Source: Paraburkholderia tuberum STM678
GTDB taxonomy: Bacteria; Pseudomonadota; Gammaproteobacteria; Burkholderiales; Burkholderiaceae
NCBI RefSeq assembly: GCF_902833905.1
Contig: NZ_CADFGP010000020.1
Coordinates: 1-64,000 of the forward strand
Length of the DNA: 64,000 bases
Direction: 5' to 3'
In this document: piece after piece, positions 45,194-53,919 of the stretch
How the letters are laid out: every line of letters starts with the position of its first letter
Position numbering within the stretch: the stretch's first letter is position 1
Notes under the pieces: model-generated
Told to the model about the DNA's origin: nothing
What the model saw: only the letters and a program-made list of their open reading frames with translations
The model's database searches: none
Position numbers and translations under genes: made by a program

Positions 45194-46687
45194 ATGAGCG
45201 TGCCGCCCACCGCCGCCGTCGATGACCAGCACGCCACGCTGATCGAAACCGATCTGCCGTCGCGGCTAGACCGTCTGCCGTGGGGCCGCTTTCATACGCT
45301 GATCGTGGTTGCGCTCGGCGTGACGTGGCTGCTCGACGGCCTCGAGGTGACGCTTGCCGGCGCGGTCGCGAGCGCGCTGAAAACCAGCCCGGCGCTGCGC
45401 TTTTCGAATGCCGAGGTCGGCCTCGCGGGCAGCGCATACATTGCCGGCGCGGTGCTCGGTGCGCTCGGTTTCGGCTGGCTGACCGACCGGCTCGGCCGCC
45501 GCAAGCTGTTTTTCGTCACGCTGACGCTGTATCTGGCCGCGACCGCGGCGACCGCGCTGTCGTGGAATCTGATGAGCTTCATGCTGTTCCGCTTCCTGAC
45601 CGGCGCGGGTATCGGCGGCGAATACACGGCGATCAATTCGACGATCCAGGAATTCACGCCGGCACGCGTGCGCGGCTGGACCGACCTCGGCATCAACGGC
45701 ACGTTCTGGGTGGGCGCGGGGCTCGGCGCCGCGGGCTCGCTGGTGCTGCTCGATCCGCACCTACTGCCTTCCGACTGGGGCTGGCGCGCGTGTTTTTTCA
45801 TCGGCGCGGTGCTCGCGCTGGTGATCCTGCCGATGCGCATCTGGATACCCGAAAGCCCACGCTGGTTACTCACGCACGGCGACGAGCGCGACGCCCGCAC
45901 GATCGTCGAGGGCATCGAGACGCGTTTTCGCGACGCCGGTCACACGCTCGCCGACGACGCCCTCACGCGGCTGCGGCTGCGCGCGCGCGACCATACGCCG
46001 TTGCGCGAGGTGTTCCACACGCTGTTCAACGTGCACCGGCGCCGCGCGCTGGTCGGTCTCACGTTGATGACCGCGCAGGCATTCTTCTACAACGCGATCT
46101 TTTTCACCTACGCGCTCGTCCTCACCGACTTCTATCACGTGCCGGGCGACGACATCGGCTGGTATCTGCTGCCTTTCGCGCTCGGCAATTTCCTGGGGCC
46201 GCTCGTGCTCGGGCGGCTGTTCGACGTGATCGGCCGACGCAAGATGATCGCCGCGACCTACGCGATGTCGGCGATCCTGCTGACGCTGTCCGGCTATCTG
46301 TTCGAGCAGCAACTGCTGAGCGTCGTCACGCAGACGGTCGCCTGGATGGTCATTTTCTTCTTTGCGTCGGCGGCCGCGAGTTCCGCGTATCTGACCGTGA
46401 GCGAATCGTTTCCGCTCGAAATCCGCGCGCTCGCGATCGCGGTTTTCTATGCGTTCGGCACCGCGCTCGGCGGCATCATCGGGCCGGCGTTTTTCGGTCG
46501 GCTGATCGATACGCATCAGCGCAGCGAGGTGTTTTCGGGCTATCTGGTCGGCTCGGCGTTGATGCTCGCGGCGGCGCTCGTCGCGGCGATCTGGGGTGTC
46601 GACGCGGAGCGCAAGTCGCTCGAGCATGTGGCCGCGCCGCTGTCCAGCGTGACGGATGGCGAGAACGGCATGGACGGCGCTGCATGA
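45194..46687 (+). CDS. MFS transporter (sugar-porter-like)
   Basis: A 497-residue major facilitator with about twelve membrane segments and a long central cytoplasmic loop. The loop 2-3 motif is DRLGRRKLFF, and the segment RIWIPESPRWLLTHGDE resembles the sugar-porter PESPR motif. The second-half motif GRLFDVIGRRKM is present. I chose ATG 45194 (MSVPPTAAV) with GAGGAGA upstream; the ORF extends to 45113. Substrate is unknown. Confidence 0.88.
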   Translation: MSVPPTAAVDDQHATLIETDLPSRLDRLPWGRFHTLIVVALGVTWLLDGLEVTLAGAVASALKTSPALRFSNAEVGLAGSAYIAGAVLGALGFGWLTDRLGRRKLFFVTLTLYLAATAATALSWNLMSFMLFRFLTGAGIGGEYTAINSTIQEFTPARVRGWTDLGINGTFWVGAGLGAAGSLVLLDPHLLPSDWGWRACFFIGAVLALVILPMRIWIPESPRWLLTHGDERDARTIVEGIETRFRDAGHTLADDALTRLRLRARDHTPLREVFHTLFNVHRRRALVGLTLMTAQAFFYNAIFFTYALVLTDFYHVPGDDIGWYLLPFALGNFLGPLVLGRLFDVIGRRKMIAATYAMSAILLTLSGYLFEQQLLSVVTQTVAWMVIFFFASAAASSAYLTVSESFPLEIRALAIAVFYAFGTALGGIIGPAFFGRLIDTHQRSEVFSGYLVGSALMLAAALVAAIWGVDAERKSLEHVAAPLSSVTDGENGMDGAA

Positions 46688-46712
46688 AAAACGCGCGGAC
46701 CGTGCCGCGCGT
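46687..46712 (-). terminator. intrinsic terminator for the nitroreductase gene
   Basis: ACGCGCGG (46691-46698) pairs with CCGCGCGT (46705-46712); on the minus strand TTTTT follows. It lies 78 bases past the nitroreductase stop and abuts the MFS stop codon. Confidence 0.7.
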
Positions 46713-46790
46713 GCCTGACCGCTTAGTTGCTCATCGACTGCTTTCTTCCCTTTACGCGAAATCGCGCGGCAAGCGCGGCGAATCCATCGC

Positions 46791-47384
46791 TCAGAACGCC
46801 TTCTTCCAGGCGCCGGCGTACGCGATATCCGCGAGCGCCGCGCGTTGACGCGGCGCCTTCTCGCGTTCGCGCAGGACCGGGTCCAGTTTGTCGACGTCGC
46901 CGTAATGGCCGAGCGAGATCATCGCGATCGGCTCGACGTCCTTTGGTAGTTCGAAGGTGGTACGGAACGCGTTCACGTCGAAGCCGCTCATCTGGTGCGC
47001 GGCGAGGCCGAGCGCGTGCGCTTGCAGCACCAGCGACATCGCCGCCGCGCCGGCGTCGTAGAACGCGCAGCGGTTTACCTCGCCCTTGTTGGTCAGTGTG
47101 TGCGCGGTCACCGCGATCAGCACCGGCGCAAGCGCATTCCAGCCCTGGTTGAACGGCACCAGCGTGGCGAAAGCCTTCTTGAACGCGACTTCGTCGACGC
47201 TGCGATCGAATACCACAAAACGCCAAGGCTGCACGTTATATGAAGACGGCGCCCAGCGCGCCGCTTCGAGCACGGCGCGCAACTGATCGCGGCTCACCGG
47301 CTCGCTCGAATACGCGCGAGGGCTCCAACGGCCTGCAATCAGCTCGTGAATGGCAACTTCGGTTGAGGCGGGTTTGGTGGCCAT
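46791..47384 (-). CDS. nitroreductase family protein
   Basis: A 197-residue FMN-dependent NAD(P)H oxidoreductase. The FMN-binding N-terminus is RWSPRAYSSEP and AARWAPSSYNVQPWRFV, and the mid segment DAGAAAMSLVLQAHALGL is typical. I chose ATG 47384 (MATKPAST) with GAGAG six bases upstream; an ATG at 47408 is an alternative. Substrate is unknown (nitroaromatics or quinones in the family). Confidence 0.9.
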   Translation of the reverse strand: MATKPASTEVAIHELIAGRWSPRAYSSEPVSRDQLRAVLEAARWAPSSYNVQPWRFVVFDRSVDEVAFKKAFATLVPFNQGWNALAPVLIAVTAHTLTNKGEVNRCAFYDAGAAAMSLVLQAHALGLAAHQMSGFDVNAFRTTFELPKDVEPIAMISLGHYGDVDKLDPVLREREKAPRQRAALADIAYAGAWKKAF

Positions 47385-47500
47385 GCGCTTCTCTCGGTAG
47401 ATATTCATGTTCTCCGGGCGGCTGCCCGAGGCCACATAGCATAACGGGCTTTCGGTGCGCGCTCCAAGTTGCGGCGCGGCGCTATGCGTGCTGGCTGAGA

Positions 47501-47532
47501 AAACGCGCACGGCCCCGTTATGGGGCCGTGCG
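47501..47532 (-). terminator. intrinsic terminator for the leftward MFS gene
   Basis: CGCACGGCCCC (47506-47516) pairs perfectly with GGGGCCGTGCG (47522-47532) around GTTAT. GCGTTTTC follows on the minus strand, 46 bases past the MFS stop. Confidence 0.85.
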
Positions 47533-47577
47533 TCGTTGCTTCGCTGACGGTGAATCCGCGCGGCTCGCGAGGGCGCC

Positions 47578-48861
47578 TCAGATTGCCTGCGGCGTCGGCA
47601 CCTTGGCCGGGCGATTGATGCGCAGCACGATCACCGCGGCGATCAGACACAAGCCGCCGGAAATCATCGATGCGACCGTGTAGGTGCCAAGACTCGCGCG
47701 CAGCATGCCCGCGCCGAGCGCCGCGAACGCCGCGCCGAGCTGGTGGCCCGCGACCACCCAGCCGAACACGATCGGCGCCGATTCCTTGCCGTAGACGTCG
47801 GTCGCAAGACGCACGGTCGGCGGCACGGTGGCGATCCAGTCGAGACCGTAGAACACCGCGAACAGCGGCAGTCCGAAAAAGTCGATGCCGAACGCGTGCG
47901 GCAGATACATCAGCGACAGCCCCCGCAGCCCGTAATACCAGAACAGCAGCACGCGGCTATTGAAGCGGTCCGACAGCCAGCCCGACATCGTCGTGCCGAA
48001 CAGGTCGAACACGCCCATCGCCGCGAGCAACGACGCGCCCTGCACTTCGGTCATCCCGTAGTCGCCGCACATCGCGATCAGATGGGTGCCGACATAGCCA
48101 TTGGTGCTCGCGCCGCAAATGAAGAAGCTGAAGAACAGCAGCCAGAAGTCGCGCGTTTTGCTCGCCGACGCGAGCGTGCCGAATGCGATCGCGAGCGGAT
48201 TCTGCCTGGTGACGGTCGTCGTGATGGGCGCGTCATGCGGTTCGCCGTACGGGCGCAGCTGCATGCTGGCCGGATGCTCGGGCAGCAGGAACGCGACGAG
48301 CGGAATCACGACGCCCGCCGCGAGCGCGACGACCCACACGACCTGACGCCAGCCGTAATGCTCGGCGATGGCCGCGAGCAGCGGCAGAAACACCAGTTGG
48401 CCGGTCGCCGAGCTGGCGGTCAGGATACCCATCACGAGACCGCGGCGCGTCGTGAACCAGCGCGTCACGACCGTCGCCGACAGCGACAGCGCCGCTACCC
48501 CGGTCGAGCCGCCGACCATCACGCCCCAGATCAGCACCATTTGCCACGGATGCGTCATCAGCGACGACAGCGCGACACCCGCGGCCATCGCGCCGAGCGC
48601 GCTCAGCAGCGTGGGGCGCACACCGAAGCGCTGCATCGCGGCGGCCGCGAACGGCCCCATCAACCCGTACAGCGCGATGTTCACCGAGATCGCGAGCGAA
48701 ATCGTCGCGCGGCTCCAGCCGAATTGGTGCTCGAGCGGCACCATCATCACGCTCGGTGTCGCTCGCGTACCCGCAGCCGCGAGCAACACCAGGAACACCA
48801 CAGCGACGGTCAACCAGCCGTAGTGGAAACGCCCGCCTATCAGTCGCGCAGCCCAGTTCAT
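47578..48861 (-). CDS. MFS transporter (oxalate/formate antiporter-like)
   Basis: A 427-residue major facilitator resembling the monocarboxylate/oxalate:formate group: FHYGWLTVAVVFLVLLAAAG opens the first helix, and TTRRGLVMGI is the loop motif before helix 5. About twelve membrane segments. I chose ATG 48861 (MNWAARL) with GGGAGAA upstream rather than 48873. It is divergent from a TetR-family gene across 151 bases containing two operator-like palindromes, so it is probably the transporter controlled by that regulator. Confidence 0.88.
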   Translation of the reverse strand: MNWAARLIGGRFHYGWLTVAVVFLVLLAAAGTRATPSVMMVPLEHQFGWSRATISLAISVNIALYGLMGPFAAAAMQRFGVRPTLLSALGAMAAGVALSSLMTHPWQMVLIWGVMVGGSTGVAALSLSATVVTRWFTTRRGLVMGILTASSATGQLVFLPLLAAIAEHYGWRQVVWVVALAAGVVIPLVAFLLPEHPASMQLRPYGEPHDAPITTTVTRQNPLAIAFGTLASASKTRDFWLLFFSFFICGASTNGYVGTHLIAMCGDYGMTEVQGASLLAAMGVFDLFGTTMSGWLSDRFNSRVLLFWYYGLRGLSLMYLPHAFGIDFFGLPLFAVFYGLDWIATVPPTVRLATDVYGKESAPIVFGWVVAGHQLGAAFAALGAGMLRASLGTYTVASMISGGLCLIAAVIVLRINRPAKVPTPQAI

Positions 48862-48925
48862 CGATTCTCCCATCGACGCGGCCCCGGTGGCGGCGTCGTT
48901 CGTATTTACGGCCTCGGTGAATGAC

Positions 48926-48977
48926 TTGTGACAGATCGGTCACAATTGTGTTGCGATCTTAGTTACTGGTCGGTAAC
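48926..48977. promoter_or_regulatory. TetR-type operator palindromes between MFS and tetR genes
   Basis: TTGTGAC-N6-GTCACAA (48926-48945) is a perfect dyad, overlapped by the palindrome CACAATTGTG (48941-48950). Seventeen bases on from the first dyad, GTTAC-N6-GTAAC (48962-48977) with the core TGGTCGGT follows. They lie midway between the divergent genes and are the expected binding sites for the adjacent TetR-family repressor. Confidence 0.65.
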
Positions 48978-49012
48978 ATGTCAAGGCGTCAATCTCATTT
49001 GGGTGACTTGCC

Positions 49013-49660
49013 ATGTCCGACAGCGAACCCCCCAAGCCCGCCCCTACTCGTGCGCGGCGCGCGCGCGGCGCACAGACCGCCGGGCCGCAGGCGCAGCTGC
49101 ATCTGCTGCGCGCGGCCAGCGAGTTGTTCTATCGCGAGGGCGTGCGCACGGTCGGCGTCGATGCGGTGGTCGAGCGCGCGGGCGTGAACAAGATGAGTCT
49201 GTACCGGCAGTTTTCGTCGAAGGATGAGCTCGTGATGGCGTATCTGGCGCAGAAGGACGAGCAGTTCTTCCGCTACGTCGAGAAGAGCTTCGCGAAGCAT
49301 CCTGGCGAGCCGGCGAAGCAGCTTCAGCAGTACTTCGACGACCTCGCGGTGCGCGCCTCGGTCGACGATTACCGCGGCTGCCCGTTCGTGAACGTGTCGG
49401 TGGAGTTTTCGGATACCGCGCATCCGGCGCGGCAGTTCGTGTTCCGCAACAAGCAGCGCTTGATGGCGCGCCTCGTCGAACTGTCGACAGCGGCCGGCGC
49501 CGGCGATCCGCAAGCGCTGGCCGATGGGCTCGGTCTGCTGATCGAGGGCGTGTACGCGGCGAGCCAGACTTACGGGCCGGGCTGCGGGCCGATCCTCGCC
49601 GCGCCGAAAGTCGCCGCGCAGTTGATAGCGGCCGCTTGCGCGGAGAAGCCGGTTCGCTGA
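49013..49660 (+). CDS. TetR family transcriptional regulator
   Basis: A 215-residue regulator. A basic, Arg/Ala-rich N-terminal tail (10-20) precedes the three-helix DNA-binding domain with recognition segment VVERAGVNKMSLYRQF (52-67). The C-terminal ligand domain follows with a conserved YRGCPFVNV segment. It is divergent from an MFS transporter and likely represses both that gene and itself through the palindromes between them. The ligand is unknown. Confidence 0.9.
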   Translation: MSDSEPPKPAPTRARRARGAQTAGPQAQLHLLRAASELFYREGVRTVGVDAVVERAGVNKMSLYRQFSSKDELVMAYLAQKDEQFFRYVEKSFAKHPGEPAKQLQQYFDDLAVRASVDDYRGCPFVNVSVEFSDTAHPARQFVFRNKQRLMARLVELSTAAGAGDPQALADGLGLLIEGVYAASQTYGPGCGPILAAPKVAAQLIAAACAEKPVR

Positions 49661-49718
49661 GCCAGTCCGTCAGCTGGGTCCTTTAGAATTGCGCGTTTTC
49701 CCGTCACATCCGTCCGCC

Positions 49719-50273
49719 ATGCCGTTGCCCGCCGAATCCCACGATGCCGTTATCGCCGCGACCCGTCATTGGCTGACGGAGGCCGTGATCGGCCTGAACC
49801 TGTGTCCGTTCGCGAAGGCCGTGCATGTGAAGGGGCAGATTCGCTATGCGGTCAGCGAAGCGGGCACGCTCGAAGCGGTGCTGACCGACCTGGAAGCCGA
49901 GCTGCAGACCCTCGTCGTCGCCGACCCCGCCGCCATCGACACGACGTTGCTGATCCTGCCGCGCGCGTTCGAGGACTTTCTCGGCTTCAACGACTGCCTG
50001 TTCTTCGCCGACCGGCTCGTTCAGCAGCTACGGCTCGAAGGCGCTATCCAGATCGCGAGCTTTCATCCGCATTACCAGTTCGAAGGCAGCGAGCCCGACG
50101 ATATCGAAAACTACACGAACCGGGCGCCCTATCCGATCCTGCATCTGCTGCGCGAGGACAGCATCGAGCGGGCCGTGCAGGCCTTTCCCGACGCGGAAGA
50201 GATCTACGAGCGCAATCAGGAGACGCTGCGGCGCATTGGCCTCGCGGGCTGGGATGCGTTGATGAAGCGCTAA
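49719..50273 (+). CDS. DUF1415 family protein
   Basis: A 184-residue protein of the DUF1415 family (segments LNLCPFAKAV, FHPHYQFEG, NRAPYPILHLLRE). The conserved Cys and His of NLCPF and FHPHYQF suggest a metal or catalytic site, but no activity is known to me. I chose ATG 49719 (MPLPAESHD); a -10-like TAGAAT lies 30 bases upstream at 49684-49689. It converges on the methyltransferase gene 20 bases away. Confidence 0.82.
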   Translation: MPLPAESHDAVIAATRHWLTEAVIGLNLCPFAKAVHVKGQIRYAVSEAGTLEAVLTDLEAELQTLVVADPAAIDTTLLILPRAFEDFLGFNDCLFFADRLVQQLRLEGAIQIASFHPHYQFEGSEPDDIENYTNRAPYPILHLLREDSIERAVQAFPDAEEIYERNQETLRRIGLAGWDALMKR

Positions 50274-50293
50274 GTGAAGCGCCAGGTCGCGCC

Positions 50294-51151
50294 TCAGGCC
50301 GGCACGAAAAATCGCTCCTTCAGCGTATCGAGCCCGAGCGCGTCCAGCACTTCGCCGAGCCGCTCAGCGGGCCGGCGCCGCGGCAGGTCCTTGTACTGCG
50401 CGATGATCAACTCGTTTTTCATCGAGTGTTCCCAGCCGACCAGCTCGGTCACGCTGACCTGATAGCCATGCGCTTCGAGCTGCAGGCAGCGCAGCACGTT
50501 CGTGATCTGGCTGCCGAATTCGCGCGTGTGAAGCGGATGCCGCCAGATTTCCGTCAGCGCGGTCTTCAGAGCCTTGCCCTTGTTCTGCCGCAGCACGCCG
50601 GCTACCTCGGCCTGGCAGCACGGCACGACGACGATGTACTTCGCGTGCTTTTCGAGTGCGAAACGGATCGCGTCGTCGGTGGCGGTATTGCACGCGTGCA
50701 GCGCGGTCACGATGTCGATTTCGGCGGGCAGCCGCGTCGACGTGATCGACTCCGCCACCGACAGATTCAGAAACGACATCCCCTTGAAGCCGAGCCGCGC
50801 CGCCAGCTCTTCGGACTTCGTCACCAGCTCTTCGCGCGTTTCAATGCCGTAAATGTGCGAAGCCCCACCAGCCACATCCTGAAACTCCTTGAAAAACAGG
50901 TCGTACAGGATAAAACCGAGGTATGACTTGCCCGCGCCGTGATCGACGAGCGTCAGCGCCCCCTGCTGGTCCTTCAGGTCCTTGAGTAGCGGCTCGATGA
51001 ACTGGAACAGATGGTAGACCTGCTTCAGCTTGCGACGGCTGTCCTGATTCATCTTGCCGTCGCGCGTGAGGATGTGGAGCTCTTTGAGCAGTTCGACGGA
51101 CTGATTGGGACGGATTTCGTGGGTTTTGCCGGACATCGTATGGGCCGCCAT
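50294..51151 (-). CDS. SAM-dependent methyltransferase-like protein
   Basis: A class I methyltransferase-like protein of about 285 residues. The SAM motif appears as LVDHGAGKSYLGFILYD, followed by IYGIETRE and later VTALHACNTATD, typical of the methyltransferase-32 group that often modifies RNA. CCQAE in the middle suggests a functional Cys pair. The start is uncertain: ATG 51151 (MAAHTM) or 51136 (MSGKTHEI), neither with a clear ribosome site; the ORF itself extends to 51400 with unlikely sequence. Substrate is unknown. Confidence 0.78.
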   Translation of the reverse strand: MAAHTMSGKTHEIRPNQSVELLKELHILTRDGKMNQDSRRKLKQVYHLFQFIEPLLKDLKDQQGALTLVDHGAGKSYLGFILYDLFFKEFQDVAGGASHIYGIETREELVTKSEELAARLGFKGMSFLNLSVAESITSTRLPAEIDIVTALHACNTATDDAIRFALEKHAKYIVVVPCCQAEVAGVLRQNKGKALKTALTEIWRHPLHTREFGSQITNVLRCLQLEAHGYQVSVTELVGWEHSMKNELIIAQYKDLPRRRPAERLGEVLDALGLDTLKERFFVPA

Positions 51152-51524
51152 CAATTGCAGTGCGAACGTGCGACAGATGACGGAAAAAGAGAAAGGTTGC
51201 TGCCAGTTTACCCAAAGTGCGGCAATCCCAGCGAGTACGCCGCCCGGGTCACGCGAGACAGGCGGTCCACTGGGAACACTTCCTGCTCGAAAGGCGCTGC
51301 GCGGAAGTGTCTCGAGAATGGCTGAAAACAGCTTGAGCGCCGGCTGAGCCTGCGGGTGCAAGCCGCGTCGCCGAAAACAGGAAGCTGTCCGGCCGTGCAA
51401 CCGGACACGCGAACCGGATGCATGTGGGGAGAGCGGCCCCGCAACAAGGGGCGAACGTTACGTAACCAGCAGCGGCCGGCTTTGCAACGGGTCGCGCGCT
51501 CGGATGATCACAGAAGAGGCGGCA

Positions 51525-51845
51525 ATGGATACGGTACCCAACGGAAATGTCGAACAGAAGTTTCAGGAAATGATGGCGAAGCTCACCGCCGCGCCGGCAT
51601 GGTCGGAGAAACAGCAACTCGAACTGGAGATGGCTCGCGACATCTCCACGGAAATGCTGCGGCTCGCCGAGGTCATGCGTGACGGCAACGTCGACCTCGA
51701 GACCTGCCTGACGATGCTCAAGTACGCCAAGGTGCTCGACTTCGTGATGACGACGCTCGCGTCGCGACGCGACATCAAGCCGCAGACGTTGCGGGTGATC
51801 TTCAAGCTCGCCGGGCTGAAGGTCGATGAGGCGTATCCGGGTTAG
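51525..51845 (+). CDS. hypothetical all-helical protein
   Basis: I do not recognise this 106-residue protein. It is predicted to be helical and acidic, without membrane segments or Cys-rich motifs except one Cys (LETCLTML). GAGG lies ahead of ATG 51525; the ORF starts at 51504. Codon use looks native (GC-rich third positions). It stands alone between the methyltransferase gene (divergent) and the DUF1059 gene (convergent). Confidence 0.65.
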   Translation: MDTVPNGNVEQKFQEMMAKLTAAPAWSEKQQLELEMARDISTEMLRLAEVMRDGNVDLETCLTMLKYAKVLDFVMTTLASRRDIKPQTLRVIFKLAGLKVDEAYPG

Positions 51846-51980
51846 CGCGTCGGCATGCTGGTTAGATTGGCTTGGTATCGCGTTTCTCGTGTCACCACAA
51901 GACTGCTGCAACACGCCCGCACGCGGGCGGCTGGATGCCGCTCGCGACGCGGGCTTCCACACTCCCCTTCCACGGGTCTC

Positions 51981-52190
51981 TCAAGCGTGCCGCGCCTCGA
52001 CGGGCGGCGTTCCCTCATGAAATAGCGTCTTCAGCTGCTCGCGCAGCTCCGGCGAATCCGCGTGCTTGTGAACGCTGACGGCATGCTGGACCGCGGCTTC
52101 GAGCAGTTCGCCGTCGCTGTCGGCGGATAGCGCGACAGTGCAGTTCGTTTCGCTCGGAAACTCGCGACAGTCGATATATTTGCGGGTCAT
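51981..52190 (-). CDS. DUF1059 family small protein
   Basis: A 69-residue protein opening MTRKYIDCREFPSETNC, the DUF1059 pattern, with two conserved Cys (C8, C17). The remainder is acidic with a helical half (AAVQHAVSVHKHADS in parts). AGGAG seven bases ahead decides the ATG at 52190; the longer frame to 52556 is unlikely. Function is unknown. Confidence 0.8.
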   Translation of the reverse strand: MTRKYIDCREFPSETNCTVALSADSDGELLEAAVQHAVSVHKHADSPELREQLKTLFHEGTPPVEARHA

Positions 52191-52632
52191 GGCAATCTCC
52201 TTGAACCAGACGATCGACTCTTCCACCGATTCAACAGGCGCTTCGCGTCGGCTGCCGGCGCGCGGCAGTGAAGCGCGCCGCAGCGGCTGCGTCGCAAGCG
52301 ACGTGATTGGGGATTGACGCGAGGAACGACGCGAACGGCGTCCGATGGAAGATGTTTGAAAAGTATAGGTCGCGTGCGGCGCGGGCCAAGCGGTGAACGC
52401 GATGCGCAACGGCCGGGAGAAAGACTGAATCCAGTATTTTCCGGTCTGGGGCGATCGAGCCCGGTCGCCTGGCCGAATAGCCGCCTGTTTGCCAGTACCG
52501 AGCACAGTTCGACAGAGTTTGTCGGCGTTTGCCGCGCGCCGCGCGCGGTGTGACAATAGCGCCCTTCGCGCCGCCTATCCGTTCGGTCACCGCGGCGCAC
52601 CGCCTTTTCTCCCCGTTGATCCGCTGAACCGC
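52191..52632. other. 442-base intergenic region between DUF1059 and FAD oxidoreductase genes
   Basis: Divergent promoter region. GTATAG around 52367-52372 and GACAAT near 52551-52556 are the only -10-like hexamers I see. GC-rich palindromic runs (GCGCGCCGCGCGC) occur near 52533. No gene or RNA is supported. Confidence 0.35.
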
Positions 52633-53904
52633 ATGTCATTCTCGCTCGATTCCGCCCGCGTCGCCGTGATCGGCGGCGGCCCCGCCGGCCTGATGGCCGC
52701 GGAGACGCTTGCCGGGCACGGCGTGCAAGTCCACGTATATGACGCGATGCCGTCGGTCGGCCGCAAATTCCTGATGGCGGGCAAAGGCGGCATGAACATC
52801 ACGCATTCGGAAGCCCTCGCGCCGTTTCTCGAGCGCTACGGCTCGCGCCGCGAGCGCATCGCGCCGTTACTCGACGCGTTCGGTCCCGACGCGCTGCGCA
52901 CATGGTTGCGCGAGTTGGGCGTCGAGACGTTCGTCGGCAGTTCGGGGCGCGTATTTCCGTCCGACATGAAGGCCGCGCCGATGCTGCGCGCGTGGCTGCA
53001 TCGGCTGCGCGAAGCGGGTGTGCAGTTTCATATGCGTCACAAGTGGAGCGGCTGGGCGTCAACATCCGAAGACGGTGCCGCCCACGCGTTGCGCTTCGAC
53101 ACGCCCAACGGTGAGCAGACGATCAGCTGCGACGCGGTCGTGTTCGCGCTCGGCGGCGCCAGTTGGCCGCGTCTCGGCTCCGACGCCGCGTGGGTGCCGC
53201 TGATGACGTCGCGCGACGTGCCGGTGACGCCGCTGCGTCCCGCGAACTGCGGCTTCGACGCGGACTGGAGCCCGTATCTGCGCGAGCGTTTCGCGGGTCA
53301 GCCGATCAAGACGGTCGCGATTTCCGTCACCGGTGTAGACGGAAAAGTCCACAATCGACAAGGTGAAATACTTTTGACCGAAACGGGCCTCGAAGGGAGC
53401 CTGATTTACGCGTTGTCGGCGCCGATCCGCGAGCGGATTCTCGCCGGCGGCGAGGTCACGATCGCGCTGGATCTCGCGCCCGGCTTGCCGCTCGAGCGAA
53501 TCGTGGAGGAAGTGACGCGGCCGCGCGGCTCACGCTCGATCGCGAGTCATCTGCACGGGCGAATCGGAATCGGCGGGGTCAAGCTGGCGTTGCTGCACGA
53601 GATTCTGTCGAAAGAAGCCTTCGCCGATGCACGCGGCCTCGCCCACGCGATCAAGGCGCTGCCGATGCGACTGCTGCGCGCGCGACCGATCGAGGAAGCG
53701 ATCAGTACCGCGGGCGGAATCCCGTTCGAGGCGTTGGACGCGCATCTGATGATCGACCGGATGCCCGGCGCATTCTGCGCGGGCGAAATGCTCGATTGGG
53801 AGGCGCCGACCGGTGGTTATCTGTTGACCGCCTGCTTTGCCAGCGGGCTGGTCGCTGGCCGGGGCGCGTGCGCGTATCTGGAAGCGCACGGCACGTCGGC
53901 GTGA
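52633..53904 (+). CDS. NAD(P)/FAD-dependent oxidoreductase (HI0933/YhiN family)
   Basis: A 423-residue flavoprotein. The Rossmann motif is VIGGGPAGLMAAE (residues 12-24), followed by GRKFLMAGKGGMNITHSE, the family hallmark. The C-terminal FAD motif is FCAGEMLDWEAPTGGYLL. Function is unknown, though the family is widespread. I chose ATG 52633 (MSFSLDSAR). It converges on the methyltransferase gene 15 bases away. Confidence 0.88.
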   Translation: MSFSLDSARVAVIGGGPAGLMAAETLAGHGVQVHVYDAMPSVGRKFLMAGKGGMNITHSEALAPFLERYGSRRERIAPLLDAFGPDALRTWLRELGVETFVGSSGRVFPSDMKAAPMLRAWLHRLREAGVQFHMRHKWSGWASTSEDGAAHALRFDTPNGEQTISCDAVVFALGGASWPRLGSDAAWVPLMTSRDVPVTPLRPANCGFDADWSPYLRERFAGQPIKTVAISVTGVDGKVHNRQGEILLTETGLEGSLIYALSAPIRERILAGGEVTIALDLAPGLPLERIVEEVTRPRGSRSIASHLHGRIGIGGVKLALLHEILSKEAFADARGLAHAIKALPMRLLRARPIEEAISTAGGIPFEALDAHLMIDRMPGAFCAGEMLDWEAPTGGYLLTACFASGLVAGRGACAYLEAHGTSA

Positions 53905-53919
53905 CGCGCGCAGTCGCCG

